Shown: positions 38,703 to 49,421 of the stretch, piece by piece
Numbering within the stretch: position 1 is the first letter of the stretch
Layout: every line of letters starts with the position of its first letter
Assembly (NCBI GenBank): GCA_030824115.1
Contig: JAVBYI010000012.1
Coordinates: 1-64,000 of the forward strand
Direction: 5' to 3'
Length of the DNA: 64,000 nt
DNA from: Rhodocyclaceae bacterium
GTDB lineage: Bacteria; Pseudomonadota; Gammaproteobacteria; Burkholderiales; Rhodocyclaceae
Notes under the pieces: model-generated
What the model saw: the letters and a program-made list of their open reading frames with translations, nothing else
What the model was told of the DNA's origin: nothing
Database searches by the model: none
Program-made: the position numbers and the translations under genes

Positions 38703-39544
38703 TGGAAACCCCGCAGGAAAGTTTCATCTCCCATTTGGTCGAGTTGCGTGATCGCCTGATCCGCGCCCTGGTGTTTGTGCTGGTCATTTTCCTTGGGTTG
38801 GTGAACTGGGCGCGTGACATCTACACGCTGCTGGCTGCGCCGATGCTGGCGGCCCTGCCGGAAGGCGGGCAGATGATCGCCACGGATGTTGCCGGCGCCT
38901 TCTTTGTGCCGATGAAGGTGACCATGATGGTCGCTTTCCTGATTGCGCTGCCCTATGTGCTTTACCAGGCTTGGGCCTTTGTTGCCCCTGGCTTGTATGC
39001 CCACGAGAAGAAGCTGGCCCTGCCGCTGCTGGCAGCCAGCGTGCTGCTGTTTTTCATCGGCATGGGCTTCGCCTATTTCATCGTCTTCCCAACCGTATTC
39101 ACCTTCATCAATGCCTTTGCCCCAGAAGGGGTGGCGGTGATGACGGATATCGACAAGTATCTTTCTTTTGTCCTGTCCACCTTCCTGGCCTTCGGCATCA
39201 CTTTCGAGGTGCCGGTGGTGGTGATCGTGCTGGTGCGCGTCGGTCTGGTGACGGTCGAGAAACTCAAGGAAATCCGCCCCTACATCATCGTCGCGGCATT
39301 TGTCGTGGGTGCGATATTTACCCCTCCCGACGTACTGTCACAGTTCATGTTGGCGGTACCGATGTGGCTGCTGTATGAGTTGGGTATCGTGATGGCGCAA
39401 ATCATTGGCAAGTCGGAGCGTGCCGACGAGGGCAGCTATCAGCCAGCAGGTCAGTCTGTCAGTCAGCCCATGAGCGAGGCCGAGATGGAACGCGAACTCG
39501 ATCGCGCCGAGGCTGAATCCGACGCCAATCGCAACAGGGGCTGA
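38702..39544 (+). CDS. tatC: TatC, twin-arginine signal receptor
   Basis: 280 residues from the ATG overlapping the tatB stop. It has six hydrophobic segments. The conserved 'SFISHLVELRDRLIRAL' start and 'FEVPVVVIVLVRVGLVTVEK' loop are present. The hydrophilic C-terminal tail (about 240-280) is long and acidic. Confidence 0.95.
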   Translation: METPQESFISHLVELRDRLIRALVFVLVIFLGLVNWARDIYTLLAAPMLAALPEGGQMIATDVAGAFFVPMKVTMMVAFLIALPYVLYQAWAFVAPGLYAHEKKLALPLLAASVLLFFIGMGFAYFIVFPTVFTFINAFAPEGVAVMTDIDKYLSFVLSTFLAFGITFEVPVVVIVLVRVGLVTVEKLKEIRPYIIVAAFVVGAIFTPPDVLSQFMLAVPMWLLYELGIVMAQIIGKSERADEGSYQPAGQSVSQPMSEAEMERELDRAEAESDANRNRG

Positions 39545-39549
39545 ACGCG

Positions 39550-40704
39550 TTATCTTGTCGGCTTTGGGCGCTTGCCGATGGTGACGTTCAGGTCGCGCAA
39601 TTTGCCTTCGCGGCTGACGCTAAAGGAAGCGGCTTCTCCCGGTGTCAGTCCGGCAATCAATTCCAGCATCGCCTGCGCATCCCTGACCGGTTGACCGCCG
39701 ATCCCGAGCAGAATATCTCCCGGTTTCATGCCCGCCTTGTCGGCCGGGCTGTTGCGCATTACGCCGGCAATCAGTGCACCTGCGCTGCTTTTCAGCCCGA
39801 AGGATTCGGCCAGTTCGGCCGTCATGTCCTGAACCTCGACGCCAATCCAGCCACGCGTGACCGTGCCGGTCTTGATGATCTGCTCCATTACACTTTTCGC
39901 GAGCGACACGGGGATGGCAAAGCCGATGCCCATCGAGCCGCCGCTTTGCGAATAGATCGCCGTGTTGATGCCGACCAGATGGCCGTTGCTGTCCACCAGT
40001 CCGCCGCCCGAGTTGCCCGGATTGATCGCGGCATCGGTCTGGATGAAGTTCTCGAAGGTGTTGATGCCCAGGTGCGAACGGCCGAGGGCGGAGACGATGC
40101 CGGAGGTGACGGTTTGACCGACGCCGAAAGGATTGCCAATGGCCAGCACCACATCGCCGATGCGCAGCGATTCAGCCTGGGCGAAGGTGATTGGCGTCAG
40201 CGACTGAAGATTTGAAATCTTCAGCACAGCGAGATCGGATTCCGGGTCGGCACCGACCAGTTTGGCCTTGGTCTTACGGCCATCGTACAGGGCTACCTCG
40301 ATTTCATCCGCTGATTCGATGACGTGGTTGTTGGTCAGCACCAGACCATCGGCCGAGACGATGACACCGCTGCCCAAGCCGGACTGACGCTGCGATTCCG
40401 GTCCGAAGCGGTCGCCGAAGAAGTGGCGGAACACCGGGTCGTTGATGAAGGGGTGACGACGGACTTCCTGGCTGGTGAAGATATGCACGACCGCCGGCAG
40501 GGCCGCTTGCGCAGCGTCGGCAAAACTCGCCACCTTGCGCGGGTTGCCGTCTGACCGCGCCTCCTGAATGGCGACGATGGCGGGACGTTCCGGCAGCGAC
40601 ACTCCGCGTGGCCCGAGCCATTCGGGTTTCAGGGTTTGCACGACGAACAATCCGGCGACACTGATTGTGACGGCCTGGGCGAAAATGAGCCAGAATCTAC
40701 GCAT
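39550..40704 (-). CDS. DegS/HtrA-like serine protease with one PDZ domain
   Basis: 384 residues from ATG 40704. An N-terminal membrane anchor ('FWLIFAQAVTISVAGLFVV') is followed by a trypsin-like domain: His in 'LTNNHVI', Asp in 'PESDLAVLKI' and Ser in 'NPGNSGGGLVD'. A single PDZ domain (about 280-375) follows. One PDZ and a membrane anchor fit DegS/AlgW, which senses misfolded outer-membrane proteins, better than DegP. It converges on tatC with only five bases between. Confidence 0.9.
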   Translation of the reverse strand: MRRFWLIFAQAVTISVAGLFVVQTLKPEWLGPRGVSLPERPAIVAIQEARSDGNPRKVASFADAAQAALPAVVHIFTSQEVRRHPFINDPVFRHFFGDRFGPESQRQSGLGSGVIVSADGLVLTNNHVIESADEIEVALYDGRKTKAKLVGADPESDLAVLKISNLQSLTPITFAQAESLRIGDVVLAIGNPFGVGQTVTSGIVSALGRSHLGINTFENFIQTDAAINPGNSGGGLVDSNGHLVGINTAIYSQSGGSMGIGFAIPVSLAKSVMEQIIKTGTVTRGWIGVEVQDMTAELAESFGLKSSAGALIAGVMRNSPADKAGMKPGDILLGIGGQPVRDAQAMLELIAGLTPGEAASFSVSREGKLRDLNVTIGKRPKPTR

Positions 40705-40727
40705 GGGAATAATCAAAGGAAGAGAAG

Positions 40728-41474
40728 ATGCAGCGTGACGAATTGAACAGCTACTTGCGCGACCTGCTGGGCGTGGAACGTTTCCACGATTATTGCCCAA
40801 ACGGTCTGCAAGTGGAAGGACGCGCCGCAGTACAGCGCATCGTCTGCGGGGTGACCGCGAGCCAGGCGCTGATCGAGGCGGCGATTGAACGCAAGGCCGA
40901 TGCGATTCTCGTGCACCATGGCTGGTTCTGGAAAGGCGAGGATGGGCGTGTGACCGGTTTTCGCAAGCAGCGCCTGCAACGCCTGCTGGCGCATGACATC
41001 AACCTGTTTGCCTTCCACCTACCGCTGGATGCCCACGCCGAACTGGGCAACAACGCGCAGTTGGCCGTCCGCTTTGGTTGGCAGATCGAACGCCATTTTG
41101 GCGAGCAGGATCTGGGTTGTCTTGCCGTCCTGCCAGCGCCGACATTTGCGGGTGAATTGGCGCGTCAGGCAGCGATGGTGCTGGGGCGAACGCCGCTATT
41201 GTTGGGCGCAGCGGAACAGCCGGTGACCCGGGTGGCTTGGTGCAGCGGTGGGGCGCAGGACTGGTTCGAGGCTGCCATTGATGCCGGGGCTGATTTGTTC
41301 CTGTCCGGCGAGGTGTCTGAGCAGACGACGCATCTGGCGCGCGAGTGCGGTGTCGCCTACCTCGCCGCCGGCCACCATGCAACAGAGCGTTACGGGGTAA
41401 CGGCGCTGGGCCAGCACCTGACCGAGCACTGCGGCCTTGCCTGCGAATTCATCGACATCGACAATCCGGTTTAG
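40728..41474 (+). CDS. NIF3/DUF34 family metal protein (YbgI-like)
   Basis: 248 residues, matching YbgI of E. coli in length. Metal-site motifs are '[15 protein letters not shown]', 'FHLPLDAH', 'GEVSEQTTH' and '[12 protein letters not shown]'. It is often annotated as GTP cyclohydrolase 1 type 2; the biochemical role is unsettled. A dispersed 24-bp element is translated in frame as 'AVLPAPTF' in a variable segment. The stop overlaps the convergent FimV-like gene by four bases. Confidence 0.9.
   Translation: MQRDELNSYLRDLLGVERFHDYCPNGLQVEGRAAVQRIVCGVTASQALIEAAIERKADAILVHHGWFWKGEDGRVTGFRKQRLQRLLAHDINLFAFHLPLDAHAELGNNAQLAVRFGWQIERHFGEQDLGCLAVLPAPTFAGELARQAAMVLGRTPLLLGAAEQPVTRVAWCSGGAQDWFEAAIDAGADLFLSGEVSEQTTHLARECGVAYLAAGHHATERYGVTALGQHLTEHCGLACEFIDIDNPV
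41124..41147 (+). repeat. dispersed 24-bp element, copy 8 (inside NIF3 gene)
   Basis: GCCGTCCTGCCAGCGCCGAC followed by ATTT, a full consensus match. Translated 'AVLPAPTF'. Confidence 0.88.
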
Positions 41475-42496
41475 ATGTCGCGTGCCTTGAGCATCGACGT
41501 CAGTAACAGGAACTCTTCGGCTACCGATTGCGGGAAGCCCGAGCGGGCGCCACTACGGTTGTCGGCCAACAGGTTCTGCAGGTAAACCAGACAGGCAGGG
41601 CGGTCCCATAGCTCACATAGGCGCGTGGCGATATGGGGATAGTCCTCGATGCTGTGCCGGGAGTCGGGACCGACCTGCCAATCCTCTGGCCGCACGTTGA
41701 AGTGCTGGCGTAGTTCCTCGGCGGACGTCTCGAACTCGGCCTGCTGTCCGTTCTGACGATAAATCGCCAGCAACTTCAGCCAGTGCCGTAGCGCTTGCTT
41801 GGGCTCGTTGCGGATCTGCTCGGTGAGTGTCTGCGCCGCGCCATGGCCAAGGCCCATCGACAGCATGATGTCGGCCAGTTCGAGCGCCTGGTCGGCCTGC
41901 CCCTTTGAGGGTTCCATGGCGCCAGCGCGCTGGATGTTCGAATGCGCATGAGGTTGCTTCATCTCGGCGGGCGCGGTTTTCGCCGGCGTTGCGGCGACAA
42001 CTTCTGCGGGCTTTTTCGTTGTCGTTGTCTTGCGATGACGCCGCACGATCATTAGCACCAACAACAGTAACCCGATACCGGCCAGAATACTGCCCCATTC
42101 ACCCAGGAAGCCGAAGATGCCGGGCGACGCAGGTTTTGGTGGGGAAAATTGGACGCCCGGTTTGGGCAAGGTGGTGGGCGGGGCCGTGACAGGTGAAGTA
42201 CCGGCGGGCAGTTGCGCTACCAACTGATGGATTTCGCGTACCAGACTCTCGATGCGCGAGAGTCGTACCAGGATATCGTCAAGCAGTTTGTCCTGCTCTG
42301 CAAACCAGCGGCGCAGCGGATCATCGGCCTCCGTGGGCAAGGTCTGGCTGACCTTTAGGGCGCTGTCGACCGCGTTGGCCGTTGTTGCCCACACAGGTGT
42401 TATCGCCATGAGCAGATAGCTCAGAAGGGCAAATAACAGGCAACGAATGGGCGCGGACTTATTCAAGGGCGAACACACAATGAGGGGTGTCCGCAT
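41471..42496 (-). CDS. FimV-like membrane protein, function uncertain
   Basis: 341 residues. A hydrophobic N-terminus ('[19 protein letters not shown]') looks like a signal peptide. A coiled-coil segment (about 60-95), a Pro-rich stretch, a membrane helix ('[17 protein letters not shown]', about 133-150) and a cytoplasmic part follow. The cytoplasmic part contains '[20 protein letters not shown]' and '[17 protein letters not shown]', resembling the FimV/TspA C-terminal TPR region. FimV proteins link cell-wall binding with type IV pili and cAMP signalling. No LysM domain is visible, so it is not a full FimV. Confidence 0.6.
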   Translation of the reverse strand: MRTPLIVCSPLNKSAPIRCLLFALLSYLLMAITPVWATTANAVDSALKVSQTLPTEADDPLRRWFAEQDKLLDDILVRLSRIESLVREIHQLVAQLPAGTSPVTAPPTTLPKPGVQFSPPKPASPGIFGFLGEWGSILAGIGLLLLVLMIVRRHRKTTTTKKPAEVVAATPAKTAPAEMKQPHAHSNIQRAGAMEPSKGQADQALELADIMLSMGLGHGAAQTLTEQIRNEPKQALRHWLKLLAIYRQNGQQAEFETSAEELRQHFNVRPEDWQVGPDSRHSIEDYPHIATRLCELWDRPACLVYLQNLLADNRSGARSGFPQSVAEEFLLLTSMLKARDI

Positions 42497-42557
42497 TGTG
42501 CTGGCCGTACAAAAACCTTAAAGGGCGAAATACGCGGAGAAAATGACCTTGGCGAGA

Positions 42558-42581
42558 GAAAGTCGGGGCTGACGGGACGGC
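42558..42581 (-). repeat. dispersed 24-bp element, copy 9 (degenerate, intergenic)
   Basis: The minus strand reads GCCGTCCCGTCAGCCCCGAC then TTTC; three differences from the consensus. It lies in the 107-base gap between a small membrane protein gene and the FimV-like gene. Confidence 0.65.
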
Positions 42582-42603
42582 GTCAGCAGAATGTCCGGGT
42601 CTG

Positions 42604-42828
42604 TCAGGCGCCTTCGCGCTCGGCCAGCCGCCGTAGTACCAGCGGGAAAGCGCCGGTGAGGAAGCAGGCAATCGCCGAGACGATCAGGCCGATGCCGGCC
42701 ATCGGATCGGCAAGCAGAGGATGAACGCCGTCGAGCAGGCCGGCGAATGAGGCGATACCGGCGATTGCGCAGACGATGCCGAGAAAGCTGAAGACGAGGA
42801 AGGTCCAGGGCCAGTGATGGGGTTTCAT
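42604..42828 (-). CDS. small two-helix membrane protein
   Basis: 74 residues, starting 'MKPHHWPWTFLVFSFLGIVC' with two hydrophobic segments (about 8-32 and 42-66) and a charged end. The start overlaps the paaK stop by four bases, so it is co-translated. I do not recognise a family; similar small proteins follow paaK in related genomes as far as I recall, but no function can be given. Confidence 0.7.
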   Translation of the reverse strand: MKPHHWPWTFLVFSFLGIVCAIAGIASFAGLLDGVHPLLADPMAGIGLIVSAIACFLTGAFPLVLRRLAEREGA

Positions 42829-44111
42829 GCCTGGTTCCTCAGGTCGACAATACGTTTTGCCTTGCCGGCGGAGCGCTCGACACCGCCGACGTCCATGACC
42901 TCGATCTTGGTGTTGATACCGATCAGCGCCTTGATGTGGTGCTGCAGTTCCCAGCCGGCCGCCTTGCGCACTTCTTCCGGCGCAGTCGCGTATTCCGGCT
43001 TGAGCTCGACGCGCACAGCGAGGTCGTCCATGTGGCCTTTGCGCGAGACTTCGAGCTGATAGTGCGGCGAGAGCCTGGGCGTCTTGAGGATCAGCTCCTC
43101 GATTTGCGAGGGGAAAAGATTGACGCCACGGATGATCAGCATGTCGTCCGAGCGACCGGTGATCTTGCCGATGCGGCGGAAACTTCTGGCTGTTGGTGCC
43201 AGCAGACGCGTCAGGTCGCGGGTGCGGTAGCGAATCACCGGTAGCGCCTCCTTGGTCAGCGAGGTGAACACCAGTTCGCCGGGTTCGCCGTCGGGCAATA
43301 CCTTTCCAGTTTCCGGGTCGATGATCTCGGGATAGAAGTGGTCTTCCCAGATTGTCGGGCCGTCGCGTGATTCGATGCACTCAACCGCTACGCCGGGGCC
43401 AATCATCTCGGAGAGGCCATACAGATCCATGGCGACGATGCCGAGGCGCGATTCCAGTTCGTGGCGCATTTCCTCGCCCCAAGGCTCAGCGCCGAAGATG
43501 CCGCGCTGCAAGGTGCTTGCCTGCGGGTCAAGGCCCTGGCGCTCGAACTCGTCGACGATATTGAGAATGTAGGAGGGCGTGCCGACGATCATCGTTGCGC
43601 CGAAGTCGCGGATCAACTGCACCTGGCGCTCGGTTTGCCCGCCGGAGATCGGCACGACGGTACAGCCGAGTTTTTCCGCGCCGTAATGCACGCCCAGGCC
43701 GCCGGTGAACAGGCCGTAGCCGTGGGTGACGTGGATGATGTCCTTCTTCGTGCCGCCGGCTGCCGCAATCGAGCGCGCCATGATGCCGGCCCAGGTGTCG
43801 ATGTCGTTCTGCGTATAGGCGACGACGGTGGGTTTGCCGGTCGTGCCCGATGAGGCGTGCAGGCGGACGATGTTCTCCAGTGGCTCGGCGAACATGCCAT
43901 AAGGGTAGGTCTGGCGCAAATCCTCTTTCCCTGTGAAGGGGAATTTCGCCAGATCGTCGAGGGACTTCAGATCGTCGGGCTTGACGCCAGCGGCGTCGAA
44001 CTTTGCGCGGTAATGCGGCACGCGCTCATAGGCGCGCTTGAGGGTGAGCTTTAGGCGTTCAAGTTGCAGGGCCGCGATCTCGTCGCGGCTCGCACGGGTG
44101 ATGTCGTTCAT
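42825..44111 (-). CDS. paaK: phenylacetate-CoA ligase (second copy)
   Basis: 428 residues, PaaK family of AMP-forming ligases. The phosphate-binding loop is 'LHASSGTTGKPTVVAYT'; 'YGLSEMIGPGV' and 'RYRTRDLTRLL' are the other family motifs. It makes phenylacetyl-CoA from phenylacetate, CoA and ATP. It is roughly three-quarters identical by eye to the upstream copy, and starts directly after its stop. Confidence 0.92.
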   Translation of the reverse strand: MNDITRASRDEIAALQLERLKLTLKRAYERVPHYRAKFDAAGVKPDDLKSLDDLAKFPFTGKEDLRQTYPYGMFAEPLENIVRLHASSGTTGKPTVVAYTQNDIDTWAGIMARSIAAAGGTKKDIIHVTHGYGLFTGGLGVHYGAEKLGCTVVPISGGQTERQVQLIRDFGATMIVGTPSYILNIVDEFERQGLDPQASTLQRGIFGAEPWGEEMRHELESRLGIVAMDLYGLSEMIGPGVAVECIESRDGPTIWEDHFYPEIIDPETGKVLPDGEPGELVFTSLTKEALPVIRYRTRDLTRLLAPTARSFRRIGKITGRSDDMLIIRGVNLFPSQIEELILKTPRLSPHYQLEVSRKGHMDDLAVRVELKPEYATAPEEVRKAAGWELQHHIKALIGINTKIEVMDVGGVERSAGKAKRIVDLRNQA

Positions 44112-45413
44112 TTATTTCGGCCGCGTGTCGATCACGCGCTTTGCTTTTCCTATGGAGCGCTCAATGCTGCCGACGCCCTTGATGTCCACGCGCGTCGAGA
44201 TGCCGACGTAGGACTTGATATGGTGCTGCAAGTCGTGGGCGACAAATTCCTTTTCGGCCACGGTGGCGGTGGCGAATTCCGGCTTGATCTCGACGTTGAC
44301 GACCATTGAATCGAGGTGGCCTTCGCGGCTGACTTCGAGCTGATAGTGCGGCGAGAGCTTGGGCTGCTTGAGGATCAGTTCCTCGATCTGGCTTGGGAAG
44401 ACGTTGACGCCACGGATGATCAGCATGTCGTCGGAACGGCCGGTGATTTTGGCGATGCGGCGCATGCTGCGTGCGGTCGGCGGCAACAGGCGGGTGAGGT
44501 CGCGCGTGCGGTAGCGGATGATCGGCAGGGCTTCTTTGGTGAGCGAGGTGAACACGAGTTCGCCCAGTTCGCCATCGGGCAGGACGGCGCCCGTTTGCGG
44601 GTCGATGATTTCTGGGTAGAAGTGGTCTTCCCAGATGGTCGGGCCGTCCTTGCTCTCGATGCACTCCTGCGCGACGCCGGGGCCCATGACTTCCGACAGG
44701 CCGTAGATGTCGATGGCGTCGATGGCGAAGCGCTTTTCGATTTCAGCACGCATTTCCTGCGTCCATGGCTCGGCACCGTGAATGCCGATCTTCAGGGCGC
44801 AGTCGGCCGGGTTAAGCCCCTGGCGGTCGAACTCGTCGGCGATGGCGAGCATGTAGGAGGGCGTCACCATGATGATCTTCGGCTGAAAGTCCTGGATCAG
44901 TTGCACCTGACGTTCAGTCTGGCCGCCACCGAAGGGGATGACCGTGCAGCCAAGCCGTTCGGCGCCGTAGTGGGCACCCAGGCCGCCGGTGAACAGGCCG
45001 TAGCCGTAGGAGACATGTACCTTGTCGCCGGGGCGTCCGCCCGCAGCGTGAATCGAGCGCGCCATCAGACCGGCCCAGGTGTCGATGTCCTTCCGCGTAT
45101 AGCCGACCACAGTGGGTTTGCCCGTCGTGCCTGAGGAGGCATGGACGCGTGCCACCTGGTTCTGCGGTACGGCGAACATGCCGAAGGGGTAGGTGTCGCG
45201 CAAATCCTGCTTGGTGGTGAATGGGAATTTGGCGAGGTCTGCCAGTTCGCGGAAGTCATCGGGCTTGACACCCGCAGTGTCAAATTTCGCGCGGATGTGA
45301 GCGACGTTGTCATAAGTGTGGCGCAGGCTCCAGCGCAGACGCTCGGTCTGCAAGGCAACGATTTCGTCGCGGCTGGCGGTTTCGATGGCGTCGAGCGCGT
45401 GCCCATTTTTCAT
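44112..45413 (-). CDS. paaK: phenylacetate-CoA ligase (first copy)
   Basis: 433 residues from ATG 45413, which has a GGAGGG site just upstream. The frame stays open far beyond this start, antisense to paaN, but that part has no protein features. Motifs match the sister copy: 'VHASSGTTGKPTVVGYT', 'YGLSEVMGPGV', 'RYRTRDLTRLL'. The tandem pair may cover different aromatic acids or aerobic versus anaerobic growth; that is inference. Confidence 0.92.
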   Translation of the reverse strand: MKNGHALDAIETASRDEIVALQTERLRWSLRHTYDNVAHIRAKFDTAGVKPDDFRELADLAKFPFTTKQDLRDTYPFGMFAVPQNQVARVHASSGTTGKPTVVGYTRKDIDTWAGLMARSIHAAGGRPGDKVHVSYGYGLFTGGLGAHYGAERLGCTVIPFGGGQTERQVQLIQDFQPKIIMVTPSYMLAIADEFDRQGLNPADCALKIGIHGAEPWTQEMRAEIEKRFAIDAIDIYGLSEVMGPGVAQECIESKDGPTIWEDHFYPEIIDPQTGAVLPDGELGELVFTSLTKEALPIIRYRTRDLTRLLPPTARSMRRIAKITGRSDDMLIIRGVNVFPSQIEELILKQPKLSPHYQLEVSREGHLDSMVVNVEIKPEFATATVAEKEFVAHDLQHHIKSYVGISTRVDIKGVGSIERSIGKAKRVIDTRPK

Positions 45414-45482
45414 TTTTCCCTCCACGTCCCGAACTAGAATGAGGGGGCGAACTTTATCACGGTGCTTACTCTGGAGACCGCC

Positions 45483-47177
45483 ATGACCCACCCGCTGTTC
45501 GAGAAACACCGCACCCTGCTTGAGGAGGCGCAAGCGGCCATTACGCGTCGCACGCATTGGACTCCCTACCCTGAAAACCCACGGGTCTATGGCGAAACGG
45601 CATTGGATGAGGGCGCCCAAGCCTTCGAGGCTTACCGTGATGCGCAGTTCTATGTTGATCAGCCCGGGGTGCAGGGGCGTGGTGGCGAGGAAGCATCTCC
45701 CTACGGTTTGCCGCTCAATATTTCCTATCCTTGCTGTGCGCCGGATGCTTTGGTGGCTGCCGCCCATTCGGCGATGTTGCCCTGGGTGCGCGCCGGGATC
45801 GATGCGCGCACGGGCGTTTGTCTGGAAATCCTCGCACGCTTGAATGCGGGCAGTGCCGAGATGGCCTATGCCCTGATGCACACCACGGGGCAGAGCCTCC
45901 ATCTGGCTTTCCTGACCGGTGGACCGCAGGCGCAGGCACGTGGCCTCGAAGCCATGGCCTGGGCGCATCGGGAAATGTCCCAAGTGCCGCAGCAGGCCGA
46001 ATGGCAGCGCAATACCAGCCAGCGCCTGGAAAAACGCTTCATGGTGGCGCCGCAAGGCATTTCGCTGGTCATTGGCAGTGCCACGCAGCCGACCTGGAAT
46101 GCTTATCCGGCCCTGTTTGCCAGTCTGGCGACTGGCAATCCGGTGATCGTCAAACCGCATCCCACGGCGATTCTGCCACTGGCGATTACCGTGGCGGTAG
46201 CACGGCAGGTACTCAAGGAAAACGGTTTCGATCCCAACCTGGTCACCTTGCTGATCGGCAATCCCGATGGCCCGGTTGCCCGCGATATTGCGCTGAAACC
46301 TGAGGTGCGCCTGATCGATTATTCCGGGGCGCCGGATTTTGGTCACTGGTTGCTCGACAATGCGCGCCAAGCGCGACTGGTGGTCGAGACCGGTGGCGTG
46401 AATTGCGTTCTGGTGGATTCCACCTACGATTACAAGGCGCTGCTCAAGAACCTCGTGTTCTCGCTGTGCCTTGATTCGGGCCAGTTGCGCGCGACGCCAC
46501 GGACGATCTTTGTCAGCCGTGAAGGGATTCAGACGCCGGAAGGCCTGATTGCCGAGGATCAATTCTGCCGCGACCTGGCGTTTGCCCTCGGCAAGTTTCT
46601 CGAAGCGCCGCAGCGTGCGGTGGAGGTACTGGGTGCGATCCAGTCGCCGGCGACGGTGGCGCGGATTGCCGCAGCGCGCGATCTGGCGGAGGAGACGGCG
46701 GATATTTTGCGCGATTCCAGTCCGATCAGCCATCCGCAATGGCCGAGCGCCCGCGTGCTTTCCCCGCTGCTGATCCGCGCCCAGGCAGACCAGAAGAGTT
46801 TTTATATGGAAGAGCGTTTCGGCCCGATGGCCACTCTGGTGTCGACCGTCAATACGGCTGAGAGTCTGGCCTTGGCGGAAGCCACGATGCGCGAGAAGGG
46901 TGCCCTCAATTTCCTTGTCCACACCACCCGCCCCCACGTCCAGCAACTCGCCGAGGATGTCGCCTTGCGCCGGGGCGTGGCGCTGTCGTTCAACTTGACT
47001 GGAGCGGTGCTGATTAATCAGCCCGCCGGTTTTGCCGATTTCCACGCCAGTGGCGCCAACCCGGCGGCCAGTTGCGGCATGATCGATGCTGCCTTTGTGG
47101 CCAACCGTTTCTACTTCTCGCAGGTCCAGCAGCACTACCTTCCGCCCTCATCCATCGACTGGGTCGTCGATTTGTAA
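45483..47177 (+). CDS. paaN: PaaN-like aldehyde-dehydrogenase family protein with atypical active site
   Basis: 564 residues from ATG 45483, with TGGAG seven bases upstream. The PaaN-like ALDH fold is shown by 'SATQPTWNAYPALFASLATG', 'NPVIVKPHPTAILPLAITV' and 'VVETGGVN', which holds the general-base Glu. At the usual catalytic position the family pattern is GQxC, but here it reads 'LDSGQLRATPRT', so the Cys appears to be replaced by Arg; another Cys lies six residues earlier. The enzyme may be inactive or changed. It is divergent from the paaK pair with a 69-base gap. Confidence 0.75.
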   Translation: MTHPLFEKHRTLLEEAQAAITRRTHWTPYPENPRVYGETALDEGAQAFEAYRDAQFYVDQPGVQGRGGEEASPYGLPLNISYPCCAPDALVAAAHSAMLPWVRAGIDARTGVCLEILARLNAGSAEMAYALMHTTGQSLHLAFLTGGPQAQARGLEAMAWAHREMSQVPQQAEWQRNTSQRLEKRFMVAPQGISLVIGSATQPTWNAYPALFASLATGNPVIVKPHPTAILPLAITVAVARQVLKENGFDPNLVTLLIGNPDGPVARDIALKPEVRLIDYSGAPDFGHWLLDNARQARLVVETGGVNCVLVDSTYDYKALLKNLVFSLCLDSGQLRATPRTIFVSREGIQTPEGLIAEDQFCRDLAFALGKFLEAPQRAVEVLGAIQSPATVARIAAARDLAEETADILRDSSPISHPQWPSARVLSPLLIRAQADQKSFYMEERFGPMATLVSTVNTAESLALAEATMREKGALNFLVHTTRPHVQQLAEDVALRRGVALSFNLTGAVLINQPAGFADFHASGANPAASCGMIDAAFVANRFYFSQVQQHYLPPSSIDWVVDL

Positions 47178-47220
47178 GGATGCTGCAAGCTGCATTAGTA
47201 AAAATGAGGCGCTCATAACG

Positions 47221-47229
47221 TGATATTAT
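47221..47229 (+). promoter_or_regulatory. extended -10 promoter candidate for sucCD
   Basis: TGATATTAT fits an extended -10 (TGN-TATTAT). No clear -35 is present. It lies about 60 bases before the sucC start in a 113-base gap. Confidence 0.4.
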
Positions 47230-47236
47230 TTGCGCC

Positions 47237-47265
47237 CCGTGACCGAGTTAGTCGCCACGGTTTTT
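47237..47265 (+). terminator. hairpin with T-run between paaN and sucC
   Basis: CCGTGAC pairs with GTCGCCACGG with a small bulge, followed by TTTTT. It could end the paaN transcript or act as a leader hairpin of sucC, since the candidate -10 box lies just before it. Confidence 0.35.
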
Positions 47266-47290
47266 CAACCCCCCTCGGCAAGGAAGATCC

Positions 47291-48451
<1,161 letters not shown>

Positions 48452-48460
48452 GGAGCCGAT

Positions 48461-49354
48461 ATGTCCATTCTCATCAACAAAGACACCAAGATCATCACCC
48501 AGGGCATCACCGGCAAGACCGGCCAGTTCCATACCGAGAAGTGCATCGAGTACGCGAATGGCAAGAACTGTTTCGTCGCCGGGGTGAACCCGAAGAAGGC
48601 CGGCGAGTCGATCTTCGACGTGCCGATCTTCGCCTCGGTCAAGGAAGCCAAGGCCCAGACCGGTGCGACTGTTTCCGTCATCTACGTGCCGCCCGCCGGC
48701 GCGGCTGATGCGATCTGGGAAGCCTGCGAAGCTGATCTTGATCTCGCCATCTGCATTACCGAAGGCATTCCCGTGCGCGACATGCTGGTGGTGCGCAACA
48801 AGATGAAGCAGAAGGAAGCCAAGGGTGGCAAGAAGACGCTGCTGCTTGGCCCCAACTGCCCCGGCCTGATCACGCCCGATGAAGTCAAGATCGGCATCAT
48901 GCCCGGCCACATCCATCGCAAGGGCCGCATCGGCGTCGTGTCGCGCTCCGGCACGCTGACCTACGAAGCCGTGGCCCAGTTGACCGAAATCGGCCTCGGC
49001 CAGTCTTCGGCGGTCGGTATCGGCGGCGATCCGATCAACGGGCTCAAGCATATTGACATCATGCAGGCGTTCAATGACGATCCCGATACCGACGCGGTTA
49101 TCATGATCGGCGAAATCGGTGGCCCGGACGAAGCCGATGCTGCGCGCTGGTGCAAAGAGAACATGAAGAAGCCGATCGTCGGCTTCATCGCAGGTGTCAC
49201 GGCCCCGGCCGGCAAGCGCATGGGCCATGCCGGTGCGCTGATCTCCGGCGGTGCCGACACGGCGGATGCCAAGCTCGCCATCATGGAAGAATGCGGCTTC
49301 AAAGTGACGCGCAACCCGTCCGAGATGGCCAAGCTGCTGAAGGCCATGCTCTAA
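48461..49354 (+). CDS. sucD: SucD, succinyl-CoA synthetase alpha subunit
   Basis: 297 residues. A CoA-binding Rossmann domain ('[20 protein letters not shown]') is followed by the phosphohistidine loop '[17 protein letters not shown]'. It lies nine bases after sucC with an AGGAG site. Confidence 0.97.
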   Translation: MSILINKDTKIITQGITGKTGQFHTEKCIEYANGKNCFVAGVNPKKAGESIFDVPIFASVKEAKAQTGATVSVIYVPPAGAADAIWEACEADLDLAICITEGIPVRDMLVVRNKMKQKEAKGGKKTLLLGPNCPGLITPDEVKIGIMPGHIHRKGRIGVVSRSGTLTYEAVAQLTEIGLGQSSAVGIGGDPINGLKHIDIMQAFNDDPDTDAVIMIGEIGGPDEADAARWCKENMKKPIVGFIAGVTAPAGKRMGHAGALISGGADTADAKLAIMEECGFKVTRNPSEMAKLLKAML

Positions 49355-49373
49355 GTAATTTCAGCGACAATGC

Positions 49374-49409
49374 AAGGCGAGCAAGGGTGATTCCTGCTCG
49401 CCTTTTTCT
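49374..49409 (+). terminator. Rho-independent terminator of sucCD
   Basis: AAGGCGAGCA (49374-49383) pairs perfectly with TGCTCGCCTT (49395-49404) and is followed by TTTCTTT. The following gene starts only 12 bases later, so some read-through is likely. Confidence 0.85.
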
Positions 49410-49421
49410 TTGGGAGTTCCT

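Noticed and set aside
45414-47135. About 570-codon open extension upstream of the first paaK, antisense to paaN
   Set aside because: The paaK start at 45413 has a good ribosome site and a normal family N-terminus. The extension is low in recognisable motifs and mirrors paaN.
47178-47290. tRNA or riboswitch before sucC
   Set aside because: No cloverleaf or known riboswitch core could be formed; only a short hairpin with a T-run is present.
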